Part shown: in pieces, positions 25,020 to 33,477 of the stretch
Position numbering within the stretch: the first letter of the stretch is position 1
How the letters are laid out: each line of letters opens with the position of its first letter
Assembly: GCF_007748095.1 (NCBI RefSeq)
Contig: NZ_CP036287.1
Coordinates: 2,976,001-3,040,000 of the forward strand
Origin: Engelhardtia mirabilis
GTDB taxonomy: Bacteria; Planctomycetota; UBA1135; GCA-002686595
Direction: 5' to 3'
Length of the DNA: 64,000 nucleotides
Position numbers and translations under genes: made by a program
Notes under the pieces: model-generated
What the model saw: only the letters and a program-made list of their open reading frames with translations
Database searches by the model: none
What the model was told of the DNA's origin: nothing

Positions 25020-26054
25020 ATGGACATTCGCTTCTGCGACATCTGCAACGAATCGGTCGCCCAGGTCCACTTCGACGAGGGCCGCGCGGTACTCCGCGAG
25101 GGGCACGTGGCCGTGGCCTCCAGTTCCCAGGAGCCCCGCGCCGCGGGCCGCGCCGCCCAGGCACGTTCTTCGGGCGCTGAGTGGATGGCCGCGGCGGCCA
25201 TCGTCGTGGCGACCGCCCTGGGTTGGATGGCCTTCCAGCGCGCCGAGGTCAGCGAGGCCCGGATCCAGCGTTCCATGACCGAGGACCAGGCGCGCCTGGC
25301 CGCGACCATCGGGGGTGTTTCCGCCGGCCTGGCGGACTTCGACCAGCGCGGCGAGGACCTGCGCCAACGCATGCTCGGCGAGTTGGCCAGCCTGCGCGCA
25401 GAATCCGGCGCGGGGCGCGTGCGGGTGGAGGAGTTGGCCGCGGCCTGGCAGGGACAGCTTTCCGCCCTGAGTGCAGAGGTCGCCGAGCTTCGCACCTCGC
25501 GCAGCGATGACAGCTCTGAGCGACTGGCCCGGATCGAGACCAGCCTGGCGCGCTTGCGTGGCGACGTCGAACTGCTCGGCGGGGCGGTGATCGATGCTCT
25601 CGAGGGGCTCGCCCTGGCTCCGGTGCAGATCGGTCAGAGTGTGCCGGCGGCGACGGAGGGCGTGGCGCCCAGTTGGTCGACTGCCCTCGCCGGATTGAGC
25701 TCGCCCGATGCGATGGTGCGCTGGGACGCCGTCGACCAACTCTCCCGCTCGGGTGACGCGGGGGCCGCCGAACCCCTGCTGCCGCTGCTCGACGACCCCG
25801 ACCTGGTGGTTCGCATGAGCGTCGCGCGGGCCCTGTCGGAACTCGGCAACCCGATCGCCGTGCCGGCCCTGATCGACACCTTGGAGGATCCAGAGTCCGC
25901 GGTACGTGAAGCGGCTGTGGTGGCCCTGCGCGAGTTGACCGGTCGCTCGATGCGCTTCGACCCGGCGGCTTCGGAGTCCGACCGCGCCCGCAAGGTCGAG
26001 GCCTGGCGCGATTGGTGGGAGCGCGCAGGGGTCGAAGAGCTCGACGCGCCCTGA
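25020..26054 (+). CDS. membrane-anchored coiled-coil/HEAT protein with N-terminal Cys pair
   Basis: About 344 residues from the ATG at 25020. The start MDIRFCDICNESV holds one CxxC pair, as in proteins that open with a small zinc knuckle, but no second CxxC follows (the segment reads VLREGHVAVASSS). A membrane helix comes next (WMAAAAIVVATALGWMAF), then about 130 residues of charged coiled coil. Two HEAT repeats follow (DAVDQLSRSGDAGAAEPLLP and ARALSELGNPIAVPALIDTL), then the closing motif MRFDPAASESDRARKVEAWR and DWW. Function unknown; the tail is shared with the lipoprotein at 23777. An upstream ATG at 24951 is possible but adds a proline-rich leader. Confidence 0.72.
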   Translation: MDIRFCDICNESVAQVHFDEGRAVLREGHVAVASSSQEPRAAGRAAQARSSGAEWMAAAAIVVATALGWMAFQRAEVSEARIQRSMTEDQARLAATIGGVSAGLADFDQRGEDLRQRMLGELASLRAESGAGRVRVEELAAAWQGQLSALSAEVAELRTSRSDDSSERLARIETSLARLRGDVELLGGAVIDALEGLALAPVQIGQSVPAATEGVAPSWSTALAGLSSPDAMVRWDAVDQLSRSGDAGAAEPLLPLLDDPDLVVRMSVARALSELGNPIAVPALIDTLEDPESAVREAAVVALRELTGRSMRFDPAASESDRARKVEAWRDWWERAGVEELDAP

Positions 26055-26179
26055 TCCGGAGCGAGTGCGCAGTGTCGATCCGACCCTCGGGCAGTGAGCC
26101 GGCCGCGGGCGTCGATTCCACACGGGGGGCGATTCCACCCCGGCGGCGATCCTGATCGGACCGGCCGAGCGCGATCGCG

Positions 26180-27388
26180 ATGGGGGATCGCCCGGCCCCC
26201 TGTCACGGCCCATCTTCGGTGGGCAGACTGGTGGGCGTGACTCGCCGACCGTCCTCCGCCGCCGGTGCCGACAGCGCGCACAGGTCGATTCTCAAGCGCT
26301 GGTGGATGGCGCCTGTTGCGGCCATTGCCCTGCTGTCGCTGCTCGAGGTCGGCTTGCGGTTGGCGGACTTCGACTACCCGGAACTGAAGCCGCCCCTGTT
26401 GATCTTCAAGGCCGAGGTCGACGCGCAGATGCAACGCGACGACAGCCTGCATCGGGTCGACCTGGAGACCATGTGGAGCCTGCGGCCGGGCGCGCGCATC
26501 GACGAGGGGTCGGATCCCGCGCTCGAGCTGGTCAACGGGTTGGGCATGCGCGGGCCCCTGCCCGGTGAGCGCGGGCCGTCCCACCTGCGCGTGGCTTCAC
26601 TGGGCTCCTCGACGAGCTTCGGCTACGGGGTCGAGTGGCCCGAGATCTTCGCCAGCCGCGTGGCGCAGAGCTTCGCCGCCGACGGGCGCTCGACCGACGT
26701 GCTGCTCAGCGGCGTCGTGGGGCATTCGATCTTCCAGATCCTCGAGCGCTATCGACGGGACGTGAAGCCCCTGCGCCCCGACCTCGCGATCGTGGCCCTC
26801 AACGGCGTGAACGAGCACTTTCCCAGCCCCTCCGGAAGCGACGAGCTGCACCGTGAGCGCGTGCGCGAGGAGTTCTCGCGCTGGGAGCAGTGGCGCGGCC
26901 GGCTGCGCGACGGCCTGCGCGTGATGCACCTGATCGGTTGGATCTCGGACCGCCGTCAGGGCGGGCGGGAAGAGTTGGTGCGCCAGTGGCTCGAGGGCCA
27001 GGAGCGGGAGAACCGCGCCTGGTTGGACCGCGGCCAGCCGAGCTTCACCGGCGCCCGCCGGGTGACCCCGCAGCGCTTTGGCGAGCTGCTCGCGAAGCTG
27101 GTGGGGGAGCTGCGCGCCGAGGGCACGGCCGTCGTGGTCGTTGCCATGCCGCGTCGGGCCGAGGTGCTGGAGAGCTCCCCGGTCCTGGCCGAGTACGACC
27201 GGGTCCTGCGCGAGCGGGTCGAGTACCTGCGGATCGACTTCCTGGACGCGGACGCCCTCTTCCAGCGCCTGCCCGACGGTCCCGAGGCGCTGTTCCTGGA
27301 CGGCCTGCACCTGACGCCCCTGGGACACCGGCGCCTGGCCGACGCCCTGGGGACCGTGGTGCGCCGGGCGCTCGACCGCCGGGGCTGA
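26180..27388 (+). CDS. membrane-anchored SGNH/GDSL-type hydrolase
   Basis: About 402 residues. An N-terminal anchor (WWMAPVAAIALLSLLEVGLR) leads to a periplasmic SGNH domain. Block I is RVASLGSSTSFGYGVEWPE, where the nucleophile Ser sits in GSST; an NGVNEH segment resembles block III. The end LFLDGLHLTPLGHRRLADAL carries the D-x-x-H catalytic pair. Members of this family remove or add acyl groups on glycans or lipids. Here the substrate is unknown; modification of the exported polysaccharide is possible but not shown by linkage. The ATG at 26180 gives the longest frame; a GTG at 26237 is an alternative start closer to the membrane anchor. Confidence 0.78.
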   Translation: MGDRPAPCHGPSSVGRLVGVTRRPSSAAGADSAHRSILKRWWMAPVAAIALLSLLEVGLRLADFDYPELKPPLLIFKAEVDAQMQRDDSLHRVDLETMWSLRPGARIDEGSDPALELVNGLGMRGPLPGERGPSHLRVASLGSSTSFGYGVEWPEIFASRVAQSFAADGRSTDVLLSGVVGHSIFQILERYRRDVKPLRPDLAIVALNGVNEHFPSPSGSDELHRERVREEFSRWEQWRGRLRDGLRVMHLIGWISDRRQGGREELVRQWLEGQERENRAWLDRGQPSFTGARRVTPQRFGELLAKLVGELRAEGTAVVVVAMPRRAEVLESSPVLAEYDRVLRERVEYLRIDFLDADALFQRLPDGPEALFLDGLHLTPLGHRRLADALGTVVRRALDRRG

Positions 27389-27453
27389 ACCAGGCGCCGA
27401 TCCGGACTCGGGGCCAGCCGGCAAAGCGGCTAACCTGTCCGGCCCGAGGACCC

Positions 27454-28407
27454 ATGCAAGCAGTCACCCAACGCAAGATCACCGTCGTCGGCGCAGGCTT
27501 CGTAGGCATGTCCTGCGCCCATCGCGCCGCCCAGCTCGAGTTGGCCTCCGAGGTCGTGTTGATCGACGTCAACGGCAGTCGGGCCCGGGGCATTGCCCTG
27601 GACCTGAGCCAGGCGGCGGCGATCGAGGGCTGGGGCACGCGCGTGTCCGGCACCGACGACCCCCAGGCCACGGCCGACTCGGACCTGGTGATCGTCACCG
27701 CCGGCAAGCCGCGTCAACCGGGCATGAGCCGTTCCGACCTGCTCGAGGTCAACGGCCGTGTGATGATCGCCGTGGCCGAGTACGTGCGCCGACTGAGCCC
27801 CGCGGCCCACGTGATCGTGGTCACCAACCCGCTCGACACGATGGTGCACCTGTGCCGCCACGCCCTGGGCTTTCCGGCGCGTCAGGTCACGGGCATGGCC
27901 GGGGTGCTCGACTCCGCGCGCCTGCGGTACTTCATCGCCGAGGCCACCGGCACCGGTGTGGTCGACGTGGACGCGATGGTGATGGGTGCCCACGGCGATT
28001 CGATGGTGCCCCTGCCGAAGCGCTGCTCGGTCTCGGGGGTTCCGGCCCTCGACCTGATCTCGCCGGCGGAGTTGGACGAGCTGAGCGATCGCACGCGCCA
28101 CGGCGGCGCCGAGATCGTCAAGCTGCTCGGCACCGGCAGCGCCTTCTTCGCGCCGGCCGCCGCCGCCGTTGCCATGGCCGCCTCGATCCTCAATGACGAG
28201 CGACGCCTGTTGCCCTGCGCCTGCCTGCTGAACGGCGAGTACGGCCTCGAGGGGATCTACATGGGCGTACCCGCGATCCTCGGCGCGCGCGGCGTCGAGC
28301 GTATCGTCGAGCTACCCCTCGACACCGAGGCGCGCATCGCCATGCAGAAGACTGCCGGCACGATCGAGGACGACCTCGACGCCCTGCGCGGCCTCGGCCT
28401 CTTGTAG
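27454..28407 (+). CDS. mdh: malate dehydrogenase (NAD-dependent, LDH-like)
   Basis: Oxidises malate to oxaloacetate with NAD. 317 residues from the ATG at 27454. It has KITVVGAGFVGMSCAHRAAQ (NAD-binding glycine loop) and TAGKPRQPGMSRSDLL, where Arg at the specificity position marks malate rather than lactate. VVTNPLDTMVHL and the catalytic MGAHGDSMVPLP His are also present. The family is the tetrameric LDH-like MDH rather than the E. coli type. It leads an mdh-fumC-mqo run; fumC starts 58 bp later. A long frame that overlaps the previous gene and reads into this one is only a frame extension. Confidence 0.95.
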   Translation: MQAVTQRKITVVGAGFVGMSCAHRAAQLELASEVVLIDVNGSRARGIALDLSQAAAIEGWGTRVSGTDDPQATADSDLVIVTAGKPRQPGMSRSDLLEVNGRVMIAVAEYVRRLSPAAHVIVVTNPLDTMVHLCRHALGFPARQVTGMAGVLDSARLRYFIAEATGTGVVDVDAMVMGAHGDSMVPLPKRCSVSGVPALDLISPAELDELSDRTRHGGAEIVKLLGTGSAFFAPAAAAVAMAASILNDERRLLPCACLLNGEYGLEGIYMGVPAILGARGVERIVELPLDTEARIAMQKTAGTIEDDLDALRGLGLL

Positions 28408-28465
28408 CCGCGTCCGACCGCGCGTCCTGCGAACCCGTCCCAGACCCCCCCCAGCCCAAGCTCAC

Positions 28466-29869
<1,404 letters not shown>

Positions 29870-29872
29870 GGT

Positions 29873-29886
29873 CGGCCGATCGGCCG
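29873..29886. promoter_or_regulatory. 14-bp perfect palindrome before mqo
   Basis: CGGCCGATCGGCCG is a perfect palindrome 3 bp after the fumC stop and 12 bp before the candidate -10 of mqo. It could be an operator or part of a weak terminator, or simply chance in GC-rich DNA. Confidence 0.3.
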
Positions 29887-29897
29887 GCCGCGAGCGC

Positions 29898-29903
29898 TAA
29901 GCT
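29898..29903 (+). promoter_or_regulatory. candidate -10 element for mqo
   Basis: TAAGCT lies 6 bp upstream of the mqo ATG (29910). If used, transcription would begin at or next to the start codon and the mRNA would be leaderless. No good -35 is visible at 17 bp spacing. Confidence 0.3.
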
Positions 29904-29909
29904 CTGGCA

Positions 29910-31412
29910 ATGAGTTCCTCTCCAGCGGGCGGTCATCCGGTGGTCGACGTGGCGCTGGTCGGCGCCGGGATCATGAGCGCGACCCTCGGCGCGATCCTGC
30001 GACGCCTGGAGCCCGGTTTGTCGATGGTCGTGCTCGAGCGCCTCGACCAGGTGGCGACTGAGAGCTCGTCGGCCTGGAACAACGCAGGCACCGGCCACTC
30101 GGCCTTCTGCGAGCTCAACTACACCCCCGAGCGTGCGGACGGCACGATCGATATCTCCAAGGCCGAGAAGGTCGCGGCGCAGTTCGAGCTCAGCCGCCAC
30201 TTCTGGGCCTCGATGGTCGAGTCCGGCGTCCTGGGTGACCCGCGCCGCTTCCTGCACTCAGTGCCCCACATGAGCTTCGTGGTGGGGGCGGAGGGCGTCG
30301 ACTTCCTGCATCGCCGCTGCGAGGCCCTGTCCCACTCGCCGCTCTTCGCGGGCCTGCAATTCTGCGACGACCGCAGGGTCCTGGCCGATTGGCTGCCCCT
30401 GATGTTCGAGGGGCGCGAGGGCGACGAAGTCCTGGCCGCGACACGCATGGACGCGGGCACCGACGTGGACTTCGGTGCCCTGACCAAGCGGCTGTTCGAG
30501 TCCCTTGCGAGCTCGTCGACGGTCTCCCTCGGCCTGGAGCAGGAGGTTCGCGACCTCGTCCGCAAGGACGACGGCCTCTGGCGATTGAAGGTGCGCGACA
30601 GGCGCTCGGGCGAGGACCGCATCGTGCGGGCGCGCTTCGTCTTCATCGGCGCGGGGGGCGGCGCCCTGCGCCTGCTCGAGCGCTCGGAGATTCCCGAGGC
30701 CGAGGGCTACGGCGGCTTCCCGGTCAGCGGTCAGTGGCTGCGGTGCAACAACCCGCAGGTGTCTGCGCGCCATCGGGCCAAGGTCTACGGTCGCCCGGTG
30801 GAGGGCTCGCCGCCGATGTCGATGCCGCACCTGGACACGCGCGTGATCGACGGCCACCGCGAGCTCTTGTTCGGACCCTATGCCGGGTTCAGCACTCGCT
30901 TCCTCAAGCGGGGCTCGCTGCTCGACCTGCCGCGCTCGGTGGACCTGGGCAACCTGCTGCCGATGCTCGAGGCCGGCGCCGACAACGTCGGGCTGATGGG
31001 CTACCTGCTGGGGCAGGTCCTGGAGTCGCGGGAGGAGCGCGTGGAGGCCCTGCGCGAGTTCTACCCCGCGGCGCGGGACGCGGACTGGGAGCTGGTCGTG
31101 GCCGGGCAGCGAGTCCAGGTCATCAAGGACGAGCCCGGTCGCGGGGGCGTGCTGGAGTTCGGGACCGAGCTGGTGGCCTGCGCCGACGGCTCGCTCGCGG
31201 CCCTCCTGGGCGCTTCGCCGGGGGCGTCCACGGCGGTCGCCGTGGCCCTGGAAGTGCTCGAGCGATGCTTCCCCGAGCGCCTTGCGGGGGCCGACTGGCA
31301 GGCCGAGCTGCGGGTCCTGGTCCCCGGCCACGGCCTCGGACGCGACGAGCTGCGCACCCGCTGCGGCGCGCTGCGGGCCGCCGACGCGCGGGTCCTGGGC
31401 CTCGACGCCTGA
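29910..31412 (+). CDS. mqo: malate:quinone oxidoreductase
   Basis: A membrane-associated FAD enzyme that oxidises malate to oxaloacetate and passes electrons to quinone. 500 residues. It begins VVDVALVGAGIMSATLGAIL (FAD-binding loop) and continues with ATESSSAWNNAGTGHSAFCE and LNYTPERADGTIDISKA, which are characteristic. FIGAGGGALRLLERSEIPEA, GGFPVSGQWLRC, FGPYAGFSTRFLKRGS and a C-terminal FGTELVACADGSLAALLGAS are also typical. It stands 40 bp after fumC. The genome therefore has both NAD-linked and quinone-linked malate oxidation side by side. Confidence 0.95.
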   Translation: MSSSPAGGHPVVDVALVGAGIMSATLGAILRRLEPGLSMVVLERLDQVATESSSAWNNAGTGHSAFCELNYTPERADGTIDISKAEKVAAQFELSRHFWASMVESGVLGDPRRFLHSVPHMSFVVGAEGVDFLHRRCEALSHSPLFAGLQFCDDRRVLADWLPLMFEGREGDEVLAATRMDAGTDVDFGALTKRLFESLASSSTVSLGLEQEVRDLVRKDDGLWRLKVRDRRSGEDRIVRARFVFIGAGGGALRLLERSEIPEAEGYGGFPVSGQWLRCNNPQVSARHRAKVYGRPVEGSPPMSMPHLDTRVIDGHRELLFGPYAGFSTRFLKRGSLLDLPRSVDLGNLLPMLEAGADNVGLMGYLLGQVLESREERVEALREFYPAARDADWELVVAGQRVQVIKDEPGRGGVLEFGTELVACADGSLAALLGASPGASTAVAVALEVLERCFPERLAGADWQAELRVLVPGHGLGRDELRTRCGALRAADARVLGLDA

Positions 31413-31498
31413 GCGTCGGGACTCGTCCTGAGCGCCGCCCGGACCCCGATCCGGTCGCCAGCCGGCTCCCGGCGGCCCGAGTCCTGGGGCCGGGGGGC

Positions 31499-31527
31499 TC
31501 GACTCGGGAACCTGCCATGGATAGTCT
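31499..31527 (+). promoter_or_regulatory. candidate promoter for the L34 gene
   Basis: TCGACT (31499-31504) and TAGTCT (31522-31527) are 17 bp apart and lie about 35 bp upstream of the short ribosomal protein gene. Matches to the sigma-70 consensus are partial (4/6 and 3/6). Confidence 0.3.
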
Positions 31528-31561
31528 CTTGCCCCCGAAGTCTCCGAGACAGGTCCCCACG

Positions 31562-31687
31562 ATGAAGATCAAGATCCGCAAGAGCCGCGCCAAGCACGCG
31601 AAGACCACCGGCTTCCTGAGCCGCCAGCGCACCAAGGGCGGTCGTAAGACCAACAAGCGCCAGCGCGCGCGCCACGGCGCCTTCTGA
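31562..31687 (+). CDS. rpmH: ribosomal protein L34 (divergent, 41 aa)
   Basis: A 41-residue, very basic protein. After a short lead (MKIKIRKSRAKHAKT) comes TGFLSRQRTKGGRKTNKRQR, matching the L34 pattern H/T-GF-x-R-x-(R/K)-T-x-GGRK...RRRA, and it ends ARHGAF. It lacks the typical MKRTYQPS N-terminus. The usual rpmH neighbours (rnpA, dnaA) are absent; it stands alone between mqo and a 312-bp gap. Another small basic ribosomal protein cannot be ruled out, but L34 fits best. Confidence 0.75.
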   Translation: MKIKIRKSRAKHAKTTGFLSRQRTKGGRKTNKRQRARHGAF

Positions 31688-31999
31688 GCTAGCGCTCGGC
31701 CCCATCGGACTGGGAGGCTCGGCTGCTTTCCACGCGGCCGGCTTCCGAGCCGCGGCCCATCAGTCCACGCGCCTGTCCCGCGCCGATCACGGATTGACTC
31801 CGGGAGTGCACCCCAGCCAGGGGAGCGCTCCCGGTCCCCGTTCGGGGCTCCCGGTGTCCATTCGGGGCTCCCGGTGTCCATTCGGGGCTCCGCCGCGGGC
31901 CCTGGTGGGTGAACGGCGCGGCTCCGGGGAGGCCGAGCGTCCTGGAGCGCACTTGGTCGGCGCAGCGCCGGCTCCGCGCGCGGACGGCGGTCGCGTGTG
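31688..31999. other. 312-bp gap with a tandem repeat
   Basis: No convincing gene is seen between the L34 gene and the convergent repeat-protein gene. The only structure noted is the 20-bp tandem repeat at 31841-31891. Confidence 0.6.
31841..31891. repeat. 20-bp tandem repeat, about 2.5 units
   Basis: TTCGGGGCTCCCGGTGTCCA occurs twice exactly (31841-31860, 31861-31880), followed by the first 11 bases of a third copy. A related fragment (GGGAGCGCTCCCGGTCCCCG) stands just upstream. It is intergenic, downstream of two convergent genes. Confidence 0.95.
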
Positions 32000-33466
32000 T
32001 CAGAGCGGGTCGGTGCCGTCGTGGATCGCGCGCAGCTTGCCGCTCCACTCGCCGTCGCCCGGGTCGATGGCGCGGGCCCGCTCCCAGCAACGTCGGGCGT
32101 CCTCCTGGCGACCGATCATCCAGTAGTGATCGGCCAGGTCGCCCCAAACCTCGTCGTTGCTGCGGGCGCCGCGTTCTGCGTTGTGGAGCGCGGGCTCGAG
32201 GATGCCAGCGTTGGCGAGTGCCGTCTCGCGGTCGAGCTGGGGAAGCCAGCCCATCTGTGCGTTGCCCTCGCCGATCGCGTCGAGCAACCGCACGTGCAGA
32301 CCCGCGGCCCGTTCGGGTCGCCCGGCCTCGGTGTACAGGTCGATCGCGCTGGACAAGAGCTCGATCGATGAATCGTCGGCCAGCGAGAGGTTGGCCCGAT
32401 CGATCCAATCGTCCATACGCAGAGCCACCTGCTCGATCGGCAGGCCCTCGATCACTTGCTGCAGCATCCCGTGCACGCCGGGGGCGTCCGTGGCCAGCAA
32501 CTCGTCGACCATCTCGATGGCCTCCTCCGGACGGCCCTCTTGGATCAACAGCGAGGCGAGCTGGGCACCCAGAACCGGATCGGCCTCGTTGGCCCAGGCG
32601 TCGGCGAGGATCGCCTCGGCCGCGTCCGGATCCAGGTCGGCCAGCACCCGCAGGGCCTCGACTCGATCGATCGGGTGCTCGAGCATGGGCGCCAAGAGCG
32701 CCCGCGCCTCCGCCTCGCGGCCGGCGGTGATCAGGTGCCGGGCCAGTTGCAGGCCGTCGCCGACCTCCTCGCCGGAGAAGAACTGCTCGGCCAGCACCGC
32801 GGCGGCGGCGGGGTCGATCCCGGCGATGTTCTGGATGATCCCGGGGATCTCCCGGCGCTGCCAGCGGCTGTTCGGCTGATCGCCGTTGCCGTCACCCATC
32901 AAGATGTCGAACGACCGGGTCCAGGCCGCCACGGCCTCGGCGGTGCGACCGGAGCCTTGGAACTTGGCCGCCAAGCGATTCCACTCGCCCGAGAGGCCCC
33001 CGAAGGCCTCGAGCACCTCGTGGGCAGCGTCCAGGTCACCCATGTTGAGGTACTGGGTGAAGAGGAAGCTTTTGGCCGAGGCATCGCTCTCCGCGAAGTA
33101 GGCCTCGAGGCGCCCGGAGGTGAGCAGTGCGGTCAGCTTGTCGTAGAGCGCCCCCTCCTCGTCGCCACCCGTCGGGATACTCACTGGGCTCCCATCGGCG
33201 GACGGCGCGACGGCGGTGCGGGCGTTCGGGACCGGCGCCTGCGGCCGCGCCGCACTCTGCGCGGCGACGAGATCGGAATCGGCGCCGGGGGCCTCGTCAG
33301 CGTGGCTGCCAGGGGCCGCGGCCGCCCGGGTGACGGAGTCACCGGACTCCTCGCTGGCGACGGCCACGTCGGACCCGAGGGCCGCGTTGCCGATCCAGCC
33401 GAGGGCCAACCCCACGACTCCTGCGACCGCGGCGACGAGGGTGGACTGCTTGGCGCCATTGCTCAT
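32000..33466 (-). CDS. exported helical-repeat (TPR-like) protein, paralogue A
   Basis: 488 residues from the ATG at 33466. A single N-terminal membrane helix (STLVAAVAGVVGLALGWIGN) serves as anchor or signal. An Ala/Pro-rich linker of about 70 residues follows, then about 370 residues of helix pairs: YLNMGDLDAAHEVLEAFGG, LITAGREAEARALLAPML, LLIQEGRPEEAIEMVDELLA and LADHYWMIGRQEDARRCWER. It ends AIDPGDGEWSGKLRAIHDGT then DPL. The next gene upstream (33478-34965) has the same layout and nearly the same tail, so they are tandem paralogues 11 bp apart. The family is not recognised; a periplasmic scaffold is the simplest reading. Confidence 0.72.
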   Translation of the reverse strand: MSNGAKQSTLVAAVAGVVGLALGWIGNAALGSDVAVASEESGDSVTRAAAAPGSHADEAPGADSDLVAAQSAARPQAPVPNARTAVAPSADGSPVSIPTGGDEEGALYDKLTALLTSGRLEAYFAESDASAKSFLFTQYLNMGDLDAAHEVLEAFGGLSGEWNRLAAKFQGSGRTAEAVAAWTRSFDILMGDGNGDQPNSRWQRREIPGIIQNIAGIDPAAAAVLAEQFFSGEEVGDGLQLARHLITAGREAEARALLAPMLEHPIDRVEALRVLADLDPDAAEAILADAWANEADPVLGAQLASLLIQEGRPEEAIEMVDELLATDAPGVHGMLQQVIEGLPIEQVALRMDDWIDRANLSLADDSSIELLSSAIDLYTEAGRPERAAGLHVRLLDAIGEGNAQMGWLPQLDRETALANAGILEPALHNAERGARSNDEVWGDLADHYWMIGRQEDARRCWERARAIDPGDGEWSGKLRAIHDGTDPL

Positions 33467-33477
33467 GGAATTGCTCT

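Noticed and set aside
26890..27453. 5' extension of the mdh frame
   Set aside because: The first part is the out-of-frame shadow of the SGNH hydrolase; the mdh family start is the ATG at 27454.
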